The translations under genes were made by a program, and so were the position numbers. Below, piece after piece: positions 26,437 through 34,751 of a DNA stretch of 64,000 nt. The DNA is taken from assembly GCA_959597175.1 (NCBI GenBank), contig CAUFXM010000007.1, forward strand, positions 46,570 through 110,569, given 5' to 3'. Below the pieces are notes generated by a model, which did not search any database, was not told where the DNA came from, and saw only the letters and a program-made list of their open reading frames with translations. This DNA comes from an uncultured Methanomassiliicoccales archaeon (GTDB taxonomy: Archaea > Thermoplasmatota > Thermoplasmata > Methanomassiliicoccales > Methanomethylophilaceae). The stretch's first letter is position 1; each line of letters starts with the position of its first letter.

Positions 26437-26673
26437 ATGAACAGAAGAGAGACAGTAGACGTCGTGTTCCTCGCGGCCGTCATTATAGTCCTCGTGGCTG
26501 CCTTTATATACGTCAACCTCCCCGGCGACGAGGAGGAAGAGGTGGAGGCGGCTGCCGAGGAGGAGACGACCGAGGGGGGAGCGGACGGAGGAGACTCCGG
26601 AGCGGACGAGTCCGCCGAGACACTGGAGCCCCAGGCCGTCCAGCAGACCGTTCTCGTGACCGAAAGTAGTTGA
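26437..26673 (+). CDS. Small single-pass membrane protein with acidic tail
   Basis: A 78-residue protein. After MNRRETVD there is one membrane segment (VVFLAAVIIVLVAAFIYVNL) and then an acidic glutamate/glycine/serine-rich outer tail. GGAGGTG about seven bases upstream fixes the ATG at 26437. It is divergent from the ABC exporter genes and shares their palindromic promoter. No family recognised; it may be a component of the same iron-linked system. Confidence 0.6.
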   Translation: MNRRETVDVVFLAAVIIVLVAAFIYVNLPGDEEEEVEAAAEEETTEGGADGGDSGADESAETLEPQAVQQTVLVTESS

Positions 26674-26769
26674 AGTCGCGTGCAAACCATTCGAAACCCC
26701 TTATTTCCATGGCCGATGAAGCCTTGTTCTGTTCGCATTTAATAATGAATCTCTCGATGTTGATCGTCG

Positions 26770-27839
26770 GTGATCCCGTTGGACCGGAACATCATCTATG
26801 CGTTCGTAGCAATCCTGGTGGTAGGTATCGCGGCTATAGTGGCCGCTGTCACGGCATTTCTGCCCGCGTCGGAGAGCGGGCCTCAGGATGTGTCTGGGCC
26901 GGTCGAGCCGACCGAGTACTCCGACGGGGTGTACGAGGGGGTGCTCACCGGTTCGGAGCTGACCATTGAGTCGGCCGAGCTGGGGTCCTGCGGATCCGGT
27001 GACGTGGTGATCATCGGGGAAGGATGGCCTGCATCTGCAGACAGGTCCGAGGCCGAGATTGAGGAGCTCCGTCTCCTGGAGTCGGGCGTGACGGTGGCGT
27101 CCACCGACACGACGCTCTTCGACCGTGTGGACGGCGTCCACGCTTTCATCTAAATCCGAATGCGTCCCTGACCGCGATTCGCGTCGGCACCGCGGGATAC
27201 ACGGAGTGCTACAGTCTGGAGGCATCCCAGGACACTAACGTCCTGGATAGCCTGGTGGACTGGATGAACGGCGACGCCCTCGCCAGATGGATGTTCGAAG
27301 TGGGTGATGGCCGGGAGACGGAGGCCCTGGCAGTCTCGGAGAGGGACATGGGCGACCTCGGCAGGGTGTTCGTGGCCAGCTACTAAGGGACTGCTGACAG
27401 TTCCGGTCAGACGACGGCTTCGGTGCACATCATCGGCTACTACAGGAATTACGAGATCCGCATGAGGACGACCGATGTGGACTTCATGGTCGGGAACGGG
27501 TACGCTTTGCCGCTATACGCACTCAGCGGGCGCTTGTCCGGGCAGGGGCACACTACGTTCTGGAATCGTACCTGACCAGTGACAGGACGATCCTGGAGTC
27601 TTACGAAGACACCGGCATCACGGACCGTTCCAGCCCGTCCGATGGGCGCTACCAATCCATCCTGGACACATCCGGATGGGGAGGATCCTACCAGCAGTAC
27701 CTGACCTACGGCACGGTATCCTTCTCTGAAGAGGGGGGGGGGGGGGAGGTACAGCGATGTGGGGAGCGTCTCCATGGTGTTCAGAACCGAAGGGACCAAC
27801 CACAGGGTCACCGTACCAATCATGGTAATTCCTCCGTGA
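26770..27839 (+). pseudogene. Decayed exported-protein gene with frameshifts, a stop and a 14-G tract
   Basis: The first frame starts at GTG 26770 with a membrane anchor (IIYAFVAILVVGIAAIVAAV) and stops at TAA 27151-27153. Coding sense continues immediately in another frame (NPNASLTAIRVGTAGYTEC...) to a TAA at 27384-27386, then in the same frame beyond it (SSGQTTASVHIIGYYRNYEI). A further frame change is needed near 27510-27560 (AHYVLESYLTSDRTILES) and another at a run of 14 G at 27733-27746, after which RYSDVGSVSMVFRTEG leads to TGA at 27837-27839. Together the pieces look like one exported protein of about 350 residues. Family unknown. It lies between iron-box promoters. Real decay is most likely; assembly error at the G tract can explain only one of the lesions. 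Confidence 0.7.
27733..27746 (+). repeat. Homopolymer run of 14 G
   Basis: Fourteen consecutive G residues inside the decayed exported-protein gene. The downstream frame is restored if the run is 13 or 16 long. Such a tract is prone to slippage and to sequencing error. Confidence 0.9.
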
Positions 27840-27959
27840 ACGTAGGGAAATCATCAGAAGGCGCCTCTCGCCCGGTCCGATATGTGAAACGGAAGAGATG
27901 AGAGGCCACGTTCAACACCTCCTCCTATATGAGGGCAGGCCAGGCATTGCCCCTAGCTC

Positions 27960-28013
27960 ATCGATTCTACGAATCGATATTAATTCAAATTTAGGTTAAG
28001 CTAAATTTATATA
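27960..28013 (+). promoter_or_regulatory. Iron-box-like operator and TATA box before the metal ABC operon
   Basis: ATTTAGGTTAAGCTAAAT at 27989-28006 is a palindrome with six-base arms and strongly resembles DtxR/IdeR operators. It overlaps the TATA box TTTATATA (28006-28013). Upstream, ATCGATTC (27960-27967) and GAATCGAT (27971-27978) form another palindrome. The expected transcript start is near 28035, about 40 bases before the ATG at 28076. A bound repressor would block TATA recognition. The gap 27840-28075 has no gene. Confidence 0.65.
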
Positions 28014-28075
28014 CGCTGCCACTCGTTCACGCACCGTCGGACTCAGAGGCTCATGGAAAGGATCTGAGTGGTACA

Positions 28076-29254
28076 ATGAACAGTAAAATCATCGCGGCGG
28101 TAGCCGTGGTTGTGATATTGGTAGCCGCGGTCGGTGCCTATGTCGCCCTGAGCGACAACAGAAGCACCGAGGACCACGGCTCAGGATACTACGATGCGAG
28201 TGGGCGCGAGGTGCAGGTGTACGGGGAGATCGAGACGGTCGCCCTGGCAGGTACCGAGTGCGTGGACATCTTCTCAGCAGCCATGGGCGAGGATTGGGAC
28301 AGCTACGTGTGCATGATGCCTGCGGACATGGACGGTTCCTTGCCTGGGTCGCAGTCCAGGGACGTGGACAAGGCAGAGATCATCTACAGTATGTATCCCG
28401 AGCTCGAGAGCCTTCCGAAATGCCCCGATACATATACTTCCATGAGTTCTGGGTCGTTCCCGGTGGAGCAGATCATCTCGTCCGGAGCGGACATGGTCAT
28501 CATCCCGTATGCCAACCTCTCCTACTTCCCCGACCTGATCGAGTCCACGTTCAACTCATTTGAGGATGCGGAGATAACCGTCCTCTGCGTGGACTTCTAC
28601 AACGGCGAGTTCACCGCTGAGGTCGCGGAGAGGAACTTCGACGCTCTCGGTAACATCATGGGCGTGACCGAGCGCACGGACGCCATCATCCAGTGGTACT
28701 CCGATGCCATCGACGACGTCATGGACGTGATTGACACGATCCCGGAGTCCGAGAAGGGCAAGACCGTGTACTACGAGGTCACCACCACGGACGGCACCAC
28801 CTACGGCAGGGTCGTGGGGATGGGTACCAACGACGTCACCGCCGTCGGGGCGGTCAACGTTCTGAACGGCGGAGTGGACATGAACTGGGACGACGACAAG
28901 ATGATGGCAGCGAACCCCGACGTCATCATCATCGCCACCACCGGCTACTTCGGTGCAACCCAGTACTTCGGATACGGCCAGGAGCCCACCCAGGAGCAGC
29001 TGGACGCGATGGTCGCCAACTTCGAGAGTCGCAACATCTGGGACGAGCTCACCGCAGTCCAGAACGGTGCCGTGGAGTTCCGTTACGGGGAGTTCAGGAA
29101 CACTCCTGCGGGAATCTACGACCTCACCGCGACTGCCAAGCTGGTCTATCCCGAGTACTTCGAGAACGTGGACCCCGTCGGCGTCGTGGAAGAGTACTAC
29201 GACCTGTTCATGCCCTGGTCCTTCGACGGGACCTGGAGCTACACGCTGGCGTGA
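28076..29254 (+). CDS. Metal-chelate/siderophore ABC transporter binding protein
   Basis: A 392-residue BtuF/FhuD-type periplasmic-binding-fold protein. An N-terminal membrane anchor (IIAAVAVVVILVAAVGAYVAL) is followed by an ectodomain beginning YYDASGREVQVYGEIETVALAG. The two-lobed fold is indicated by ISSGADMVIIPY in the first half and ANPDVIIIATTGYF in the second. There is no lipobox cysteine, so it is tethered by its anchor. It lies seven bases before the permease gene. Its substrate could be a siderophore, heme or a cobamide; the iron-box-like promoter favours an iron chelate. Confidence 0.82.
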   Translation: MNSKIIAAVAVVVILVAAVGAYVALSDNRSTEDHGSGYYDASGREVQVYGEIETVALAGTECVDIFSAAMGEDWDSYVCMMPADMDGSLPGSQSRDVDKAEIIYSMYPELESLPKCPDTYTSMSSGSFPVEQIISSGADMVIIPYANLSYFPDLIESTFNSFEDAEITVLCVDFYNGEFTAEVAERNFDALGNIMGVTERTDAIIQWYSDAIDDVMDVIDTIPESEKGKTVYYEVTTTDGTTYGRVVGMGTNDVTAVGAVNVLNGGVDMNWDDDKMMAANPDVIIIATTGYFGATQYFGYGQEPTQEQLDAMVANFESRNIWDELTAVQNGAVEFRYGEFRNTPAGIYDLTATAKLVYPEYFENVDPVGVVEEYYDLFMPWSFDGTWSYTLA

Positions 29255-29260
29255 TCCTCC

Positions 29261-30304
29261 ATGGAGGGCCCCGTCAGGCATGAGACGTACCGCGGGGAGA
29301 CCCGTCGGAAGATAGTCGTCATCGCGGCCATGTGCCTGGTGATGCTGGCGCTGGTCTTCCTATGCGTGGTCTTCGGGGACACCGACTACAGACTGTCGGA
29401 GGTCCTCCAAACCATTATCGACCGCGAATCGGTCAACAGCGGGATGGCCTCGATCATCTGGAACACCAGGATCCCCCAGGCACTGACCGCGCTGATCGCC
29501 GGAGCCGCCCTCGGGATCGCGGGTGTCGAGATGCAGACCGTCCTGGACAACCCGTTGGCGGAGCCATACACCCTCGGTGTCTCCATGGCCGCCGCGTTCG
29601 GTGCGTCCCTTGTGATATCGTTCGGCATTGGCACATCGGTACTGGGCTCCTCAGCGGTGATGGTCAGCGCGTTCGTCTTCGCCATGGTGGCCTGCGCGGT
29701 CATCTTCCTGGTGTCCAGGTCGCGCAGGACAGACCGCACGGTCATCATCCTCACCGGTGTGGCCATGCTTTTCCTGTTCCAGGCCCTGGTGAACATGGTC
29801 CAGTCACTGTCCAGCAGCGAGGTTTCCTCCTCGATCAGCTTCTGGATGTTCGGGAGCGTCGGCAGGACCGACATGACCGACATACTGCTGATGATGGTGG
29901 TTATGCTGCTGGTGTGCGTGCTCTTCGCGCTGAACGCGTGGAAGCTCACAGCCCTGAAGCTCGGGGACTCGAAGGCGTCCAGCATGTGCATCGACGTGAG
30001 GGCCCTCAGGAGGAACACGATCATAGCCGTGTCCGTCCTGACCGCCGTGGTGGTGAGCTTCACCGGGACCATAGGGTTCATCGGACTGGTGGGTCCGCAC
30101 ATCGCCAGGCGCCTGGTGGGGGAGGACCAGAGGTTCCTGCTGCCGGCGTCGGCGCTCTGCGGGGCGCTGTTCCTGCTGGCGGCACACCTCGTCTGCAACA
30201 TGGCGGAGGTCACCAGCGTCCTGCCCATAGGAGTGGTCACATCACTGGTGGGCGTGCCCTTCTTCCTCTACATGATATACCGCGGGAGGAGGGTGGCGGC
30301 ATGA
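29261..30304 (+). CDS. FecCD-type ABC transporter permease
   Basis: A 347-residue permease of the FecCD/BtuC family. It has about ten membrane helices. The conserved blocks WNTRIPQALTALIAGAALGIAG, MQTVLDNPLAEPYTLGVS and GTIGFIGLVGPHIARRLVGED are all present, the last being the coupling loop that meets the ATPase. Its TGA overlaps the ATG of the ATPase gene (ATGA at 30301-30304). Single gene, so the permease should work as a homodimer. Confidence 0.92.
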   Translation: MEGPVRHETYRGETRRKIVVIAAMCLVMLALVFLCVVFGDTDYRLSEVLQTIIDRESVNSGMASIIWNTRIPQALTALIAGAALGIAGVEMQTVLDNPLAEPYTLGVSMAAAFGASLVISFGIGTSVLGSSAVMVSAFVFAMVACAVIFLVSRSRRTDRTVIILTGVAMLFLFQALVNMVQSLSSSEVSSSISFWMFGSVGRTDMTDILLMMVVMLLVCVLFALNAWKLTALKLGDSKASSMCIDVRALRRNTIIAVSVLTAVVVSFTGTIGFIGLVGPHIARRLVGEDQRFLLPASALCGALFLLAAHLVCNMAEVTSVLPIGVVTSLVGVPFFLYMIYRGRRVAA

Positions 30305-31071
30305 GCCTCGAAGTGAGGGATGTATGCTTCTCCTACGGGGACCGCAGGGTGCTGGACTCCGTCTCCTTCGGGATGGGCGAGGGGATCCTGACGGTGCTCG
30401 GGTCCAACGGCGCCGGGAAGTCCACCCTGGTTAAGTGCCTGGCGGGGGTGCACTCCCCGTCGTCGGGCACCGCTCAGTTCGGCGAGAGGGACCTCCTGGT
30501 CCCCCGCGAACCCGGCGAGCTGAGGTTGGCCTACATGTCGCAGGAGCTTCCCGGCTCCACCGACCTCACCGTGCTGGAGGTCATGCTGCTCGGACTCGCC
30601 GACTCCCTCGGGATGAGGGTCTCCGACGATGAGCTGGACCGTGCTATGGGGCCCCTGGAGGAGCTTGGCCTCTCGGATCTGGCCCATAGGCCCCTCAACC
30701 AGCTCAGCGGGGGTCAGTGCCAGATGGTGATGATCGCCCAGTGCCTGGTTGCCGATCCGGAGATCGTGTTCCTGGACGAGCCAATGAACAACCTGGACCT
30801 CCACAGGGAACTTAGGATGTTCGACCTCATGCGCAGGATCACGGACGAGAGGGGTCTGACCACCGTGATGGTACTTCACGACGTGAACTTCGCCGCGCGG
30901 TACTCGGACAGGATGCTCGTCCTGAAGGACGGCAGGGTCTACGCCGAGGGCGCTCCGGAGGACGTCATAACGGAGGATATGCTCCGCGATGTCTACAGGG
31001 TGGAGGCAGTGGTGGACAGGGACTCCAGGGGATGCGTGAGGGTGGATCCGGTTAGGGCCCTCGACGCATGA
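30301..31071 (+). CDS. FecE-type ABC transporter ATPase
   Basis: A 256-residue ATPase. Walker A is GSNGAGKST, the Q-loop is MSQELPG, the signature LSGGQCQM and Walker B IVFLDEPMNNLDLH, followed by the H-loop VLHDVNFAARYSD. The C-terminal part (VYAEGAPEDVITEDMLRDVYRV) is typical of FecE/FepC/BtuD. It pairs with the FecCD permease and binding protein to form a complete uptake system. It is the last gene of this operon. Confidence 0.92.
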   Translation: MSLEVRDVCFSYGDRRVLDSVSFGMGEGILTVLGSNGAGKSTLVKCLAGVHSPSSGTAQFGERDLLVPREPGELRLAYMSQELPGSTDLTVLEVMLLGLADSLGMRVSDDELDRAMGPLEELGLSDLAHRPLNQLSGGQCQMVMIAQCLVADPEIVFLDEPMNNLDLHRELRMFDLMRRITDERGLTTVMVLHDVNFAARYSDRMLVLKDGRVYAEGAPEDVITEDMLRDVYRVEAVVDRDSRGCVRVDPVRALDA

Positions 31072-31198
31072 TGGCAATCGACCGTCGCCCTCCCTGCCGG
31101 GACGTTCTACAATCACGGCAGGCCTTCCGTAAACGCTTCTGAAAACACCCTTCTTTGTTTTTCAACTCTTAAATATCCGTCATCAGGATTCACGACTC

Positions 31199-31909
31199 AT
31201 GTCGGAAATCCTCGAGAGGAACAAAGATTACGCAGAGGCCATGAAGAGCATCATGAGGCTCAGAGGGGAGCCAGTCGCGGTGAAACTAGTCCGCAAGGGC
31301 GAGGCCTGGCCGGAGGGGTACAACGAGCCGGAAAACCAGCTGAGCCACTGCCAGGCGATCTTCAGAGCGAGGGGCGGTGAGAGTTTCAAGCTCCCCCTGA
31401 AGTCCGAGAACTGCATGGTCGGGTGCTCCGCCCTGAACATGACGGCCACGCCCGAGAAGGTCGCCTCCGGGGAATTCCACGCCGGCATCGGCATGCACGA
31501 CTCCGCGGCCGCCGCCGGGAAGATGATCTCCGACCGTATGGTCGTCCCCTTCGAGAGCGAGGGCGAGGTCATCTGCCCGCTTAAGGACGCGGACTTTGTC
31601 CCGGACGTCGTCACCATCGAGGACATCCCCGAAAGGGTCTACTGGATCGTCCCTCTGGCCACCGCCGAGGAGGGCGGCAGGGTGCAGTTCTCCACGTCTC
31701 CCTTCCAGTGCGCCTGCGAGGACATCACCGCCGTCCCGATCTGCACTGGGAAGCCCAACATCTCCCTTGGCTGCTTCGGATGCAGGAAGAAGACCTCCAT
31801 GGCTGCGGACGAGATGGCGGCAGGGATTCCCTATGCCATGATCCCGGGCTTCGTGGAGCATCTCAGGAAGTACGAGGTTGGCGTGATGACCAAGGCGAAG
31901 CGCGACTGA
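31199..31909 (+). CDS. DUF169 family protein
   Basis: A 236-residue protein of the DUF169 (ArCR, COG2043) family, common in methanogens and anaerobes. The lead MRLRGEPVAVKLVRKGE and the cysteine-rich end CACEDITAVPICTGKPNIS followed by GCFGCRKKT are typical. The several conserved cysteines suggest metal or corrinoid-related binding, but no function is proven. It has a TTAAATATCC promoter-like element about 30 bases upstream. It sits just before the mcr operon, separated by 277 bases and a large hairpin, so it is probably a separate unit. Confidence 0.78.
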   Translation: MSEILERNKDYAEAMKSIMRLRGEPVAVKLVRKGEAWPEGYNEPENQLSHCQAIFRARGGESFKLPLKSENCMVGCSALNMTATPEKVASGEFHAGIGMHDSAAAAGKMISDRMVVPFESEGEVICPLKDADFVPDVVTIEDIPERVYWIVPLATAEEGGRVQFSTSPFQCACEDITAVPICTGKPNISLGCFGCRKKTSMAADEMAAGIPYAMIPGFVEHLRKYEVGVMTKAKRD

Positions 31910-31943
31910 GTCGATAATATCTACAAACCATTTCGTGACACTT

Positions 31944-31983
31944 CCGGCACCATCGCGTCATGCTGATTATGCGATGGTGCTGG
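31944..31983 (+). terminator. Long hairpin between the DUF169 gene and mcrB
   Basis: CCGGCACCATCGC (31944-31956) pairs with GCGATGGTGCTGG (31971-31983), thirteen pairs including one wobble, with a 14-base loop. It begins 35 bases after the DUF169 stop. It could end that transcript or insulate the mcr promoter. The rest of 31984-32104 contains no gene. Confidence 0.5.
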
Positions 31984-32104
31984 AGGATAGAACCTGTTAA
32001 ATAATATAACTAAGGCAGGTCCAACGGTTTTCGGGATTCCTACCAGTCGCCGGACCCCTTGGAAACCTGCGAAAAACGCGTCAAAACCCCCGTTTTCCAT
32101 CGTC

Positions 32105-32112
32105 TTTATATG
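32105..32112 (+). promoter_or_regulatory. TATA box of the mcr operon
   Basis: TTTATATG lies 75 bases before the mcrB ATG, predicting a leader of about 50 bases that carries a strong Shine-Dalgarno AAGGAGG at 32174-32180. Leadered mRNA with a strong ribosome site suits this very highly expressed operon. Confidence 0.6.
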
Positions 32113-32186
32113 CTTCAAGCAGATTATCCGCCTTGCAAGGGGTGCTGGTCAGAGATGGCCGGCAAAAATGCACAAGGAGGTATGAA

Positions 32187-33521
32187 ATGCCAAAATACGA
32201 GGACGTAGTTGACTTGTATGACGACTGCGGAAAACGCATCGCGAAAGACATTCCGCTCGAAGCCATCAGTCCGCTGCGCAACAACGCGATCAAGAAGATC
32301 GTGTCCCTGACGAAGAGGACCTGCGCCGTCAACCTGGCGGGCATCGAGAAAGCCCTCAAGACCGGCTCCATGACCGGTGGCGGAGTCATCATCAAAGGGA
32401 AGGAGATCGACATCCCCCTCGTTGAGAATGCCGACAAGATCGCGCAGATCATCAAGGAGTCCGTCCAGGTCTACGACGGCGACGGCACCGAGGTCAAGGT
32501 CAAATCCGGCGGAAAGAACATCGTCGTCATCGTCCCCGAGGACAGGATGAACGCCGGTATCGAGTACACCACCGGTTTCACCGCCACCGCCGCGGCTACC
32601 ACCGAGGCCATCATCGACACCTTCGACATCCCCATGTACAAAGCCAACATGGTCAAGGCTGCCGTTTGGGGAAGGTACCCCCAGACCATCACGTTCCAGG
32701 GTGCCAACGTCAAATCCATCCTCGAGGTTCCCCAGAACAACGAGGGTGCCGGATTCGCCCTGAGGAACATCATGGCCAACCACGTGGTCTCTCTGGTCAA
32801 CAGGAACGCCATGCAGGGAACCGCCCTGTCCGCCATCTTCGAGCAGTGCGGATCCTACGAGATGGGTGACATGATCGGTAACTTCGAGAGGGGCGGACTC
32901 CTCGCCCTTGCCTACGAGGGACTGAACGCCGACAACATGCTCTACTCCATCGTCAAGAAGAACGGAAAGACCGGAACCGTGGGAACCGTTATCGAGTCCC
33001 TCATGGCCAGGGCCATCGACGACGGAGTCATCCGCGTGAAGGAGACCCTGCCTTCTGGATACAAGGTCTACACCACCGATGACCTCCCCAAGTGGAATGC
33101 CTACGCCGCCACCGGAATGGTCGCCGCCGTCATGGTCAACGTCGGAGCCGCCAGGGCCGCCCAGGGTGTCCCCGGAACCATCCTGTACTACAACGACCTG
33201 CTCGAGCACGAGTCCGGACTCCCCGGTGTCGACTACGGAAGGGCCGAGGGTGTCGGAGTCGGAATGTCCTTCTTCTCGCACTCCATCTACGGAGGAGGCG
33301 GACCCGGACTGTTCCACGGTAACCACGTCGTTACCAGGCACGCCAAGGGAGTCGTCATCCCCGCCATCACCGCCGCCAACTGTCTGGACGGTGGAACCCA
33401 GACCTTCTCCGCCGAGGCCACATCCGGTCTCTTCAAAGAGGTCTTCGGAGACATGGAAGAGTTCAGCAAGCCCATGCAGTACGTCGCTGCCGAGGCTAAA
33501 AAGGAGAAGAAGAAGCTCTGA
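32187..33521 (+). CDS. mcrB: Methyl-coenzyme M reductase subunit beta
   Basis: A 444-residue beta subunit of Mcr, the enzyme that forms methane from methyl-CoM and coenzyme B. The start is MPKYEDVVDLYDDCGK at 32187, behind AAGGAGG. The active-site region MSFFSHSIYGGGGPGLFHGN is near residue 357, followed by HVVTRHAKG. Length and order are normal. It is the first gene of mcrBDGA followed by a DUF2098-type gene, without mcrC in the operon; mcrC lies with atwA at 41874. The gene uses GGA/GGT glycine codons much more than its neighbours, a sign of high expression. Confidence 0.98.
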   Translation: MPKYEDVVDLYDDCGKRIAKDIPLEAISPLRNNAIKKIVSLTKRTCAVNLAGIEKALKTGSMTGGGVIIKGKEIDIPLVENADKIAQIIKESVQVYDGDGTEVKVKSGGKNIVVIVPEDRMNAGIEYTTGFTATAAATTEAIIDTFDIPMYKANMVKAAVWGRYPQTITFQGANVKSILEVPQNNEGAGFALRNIMANHVVSLVNRNAMQGTALSAIFEQCGSYEMGDMIGNFERGGLLALAYEGLNADNMLYSIVKKNGKTGTVGTVIESLMARAIDDGVIRVKETLPSGYKVYTTDDLPKWNAYAATGMVAAVMVNVGAARAAQGVPGTILYYNDLLEHESGLPGVDYGRAEGVGVGMSFFSHSIYGGGGPGLFHGNHVVTRHAKGVVIPAITAANCLDGGTQTFSAEATSGLFKEVFGDMEEFSKPMQYVAAEAKKEKKKL

Positions 33522-33530
33522 GGTGTCCGT

Positions 33531-33965
33531 ATGTCGAGTTCTTCAGCTCCCGCCGCAGACTACGCAGGGGTTCCCCTCCCCGAGGTCCAGATCATCACCA
33601 ACCGCCTGTTGAGCGCCGAGACGACCGAGGTCGTCCTGAACGCGCTGGACAAGATCCAGGACGTCAGGCAGATCAACATGACCGGTGAGAGCCTGCCCAA
33701 GACCATCAACAGCGGTCCCGGCAAGGGCCTTCCGAACAACCACTCCGAGAGGAGGGTCATCAACGTCGGAGGCCACGAGGTCGAGCTCCGTTACCTGGTG
33801 GGCGGATTCTACATAGAGCTGGACGTGGAGGACGAGGAGACCCTTGACAAACGCGTCGAGGAGATCAAGGATGCGTGCAACGCGACCATCGAGCACGGTT
33901 ACACGCTTACCGTCGGAAGGTTCTCGAAATACAAACCCACGCTTCATGATTACAGGAGTGAATAA
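33531..33965 (+). CDS. mcrD: Methyl-coenzyme M reductase operon protein D
   Basis: A 144-residue McrD, a chaperone-like protein of Mcr assembly that is not part of the mature enzyme. The core has EVQIITNRLLSAETTEVVLN and GPGKGLPNNHSERRVINVGG, both typical. It lies nine bases after mcrB and one base before mcrG, so translation is tightly linked. Confidence 0.95.
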   Translation: MSSSSAPAADYAGVPLPEVQIITNRLLSAETTEVVLNALDKIQDVRQINMTGESLPKTINSGPGKGLPNNHSERRVINVGGHEVELRYLVGGFYIELDVEDEETLDKRVEEIKDACNATIEHGYTLTVGRFSKYKPTLHDYRSE

Positions 33966-33966
33966 A

Positions 33967-34746
33967 ATGGCTACAACTTACAAGAGGCAGTTCTACCCTG
34001 GGACCTCTGTGCCCGCCAAGAACAGGCGCAGATACATGGACCCCAAAGTCAAACTGAAGAAACTCCGCGACGTCTCCATGGACGATGTCGTCAGGATCAT
34101 GGGACACAGGAACCCCGGAGAGGACTACAAGTCCATCCACCCCCCGATCGAGGAGGGCAAGGAGCCCGACTGCCCCATCAGGAAACTGGTCGCCCCCATC
34201 GAGGGTGCCAAACACGGAGACCGTGTAAGGTACATCCAGTTCACCGACTCTGTCTACTTCGCCCCCATCTCGCCCTACCAGAGGGCCTGGATGTACCTCT
34301 CCAGGTACAGGGGAATCGACACCGGAACCCTTTCCGGAAGGCAGATCATCGAGGTCCGTGAGAGGGACCTCGAGGTGCTGGCCAAAGAGTTCATCGACAA
34401 CGAGACCTTCGACCCCGCCCTCACCGGAATCAGGGGTGCCACTGTCCACGGACACGCCTGCCGTCTCGACGAGCACGGCCTGATGTTCGACGGCTGGCAG
34501 AGGTACGTCTGGGACGACCAGAAGAAAGAGGTCGTCTACGTGAAGGACCAGGTCGCCATCCCCCTCGACAGGAGGATCTCCGTCGGAAAGCCCGCCGCTA
34601 TGTCCGACCTTAAGAAGAGAACAACAATTTTCAGAGCTGACGGCGTCGACATGAGGGACGACAAAGAGGTCACCATGTACGGACTCAGGATCCACAAGCT
34701 GAGGACCCTCGGTGGCTACCAGCCCTGGACCGTTAAGGGAGAGTGA
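33967..34746 (+). CDS. mcrG: Methyl-coenzyme M reductase subunit gamma
   Basis: A 259-residue gamma subunit. YKRQFYPGTSVPAKNRRRYM starts the protein, MGHRNPGEDYKSIHPP follows near residue 45, and GIRGATVHGHACRLDEHGLMF is near 155. These are active-site-side segments that bind coenzyme M and F430. The ATG at 33967 follows the mcrD stop by one base; a longer upstream frame inside mcrD is not used. The stop is five bases before the mcrA start. Confidence 0.98.
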   Translation: MATTYKRQFYPGTSVPAKNRRRYMDPKVKLKKLRDVSMDDVVRIMGHRNPGEDYKSIHPPIEEGKEPDCPIRKLVAPIEGAKHGDRVRYIQFTDSVYFAPISPYQRAWMYLSRYRGIDTGTLSGRQIIEVRERDLEVLAKEFIDNETFDPALTGIRGATVHGHACRLDEHGLMFDGWQRYVWDDQKKEVVYVKDQVAIPLDRRISVGKPAAMSDLKKRTTIFRADGVDMRDDKEVTMYGLRIHKLRTLGGYQPWTVKGE

Positions 34747-34751
34747 TTACC

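Noticed and set aside
26770..27839. Pyrrolysine readthrough as explanation for the broken gene
   Set aside because: Stops here are TAA, and several frame changes are needed; no TAG is involved.
29332..31071. A 579-residue frame covering the permease and ATPase genes
   Set aside because: Its first half is out of frame within the FecCD permease gene. Only the part from 30301 is a real ATPase.
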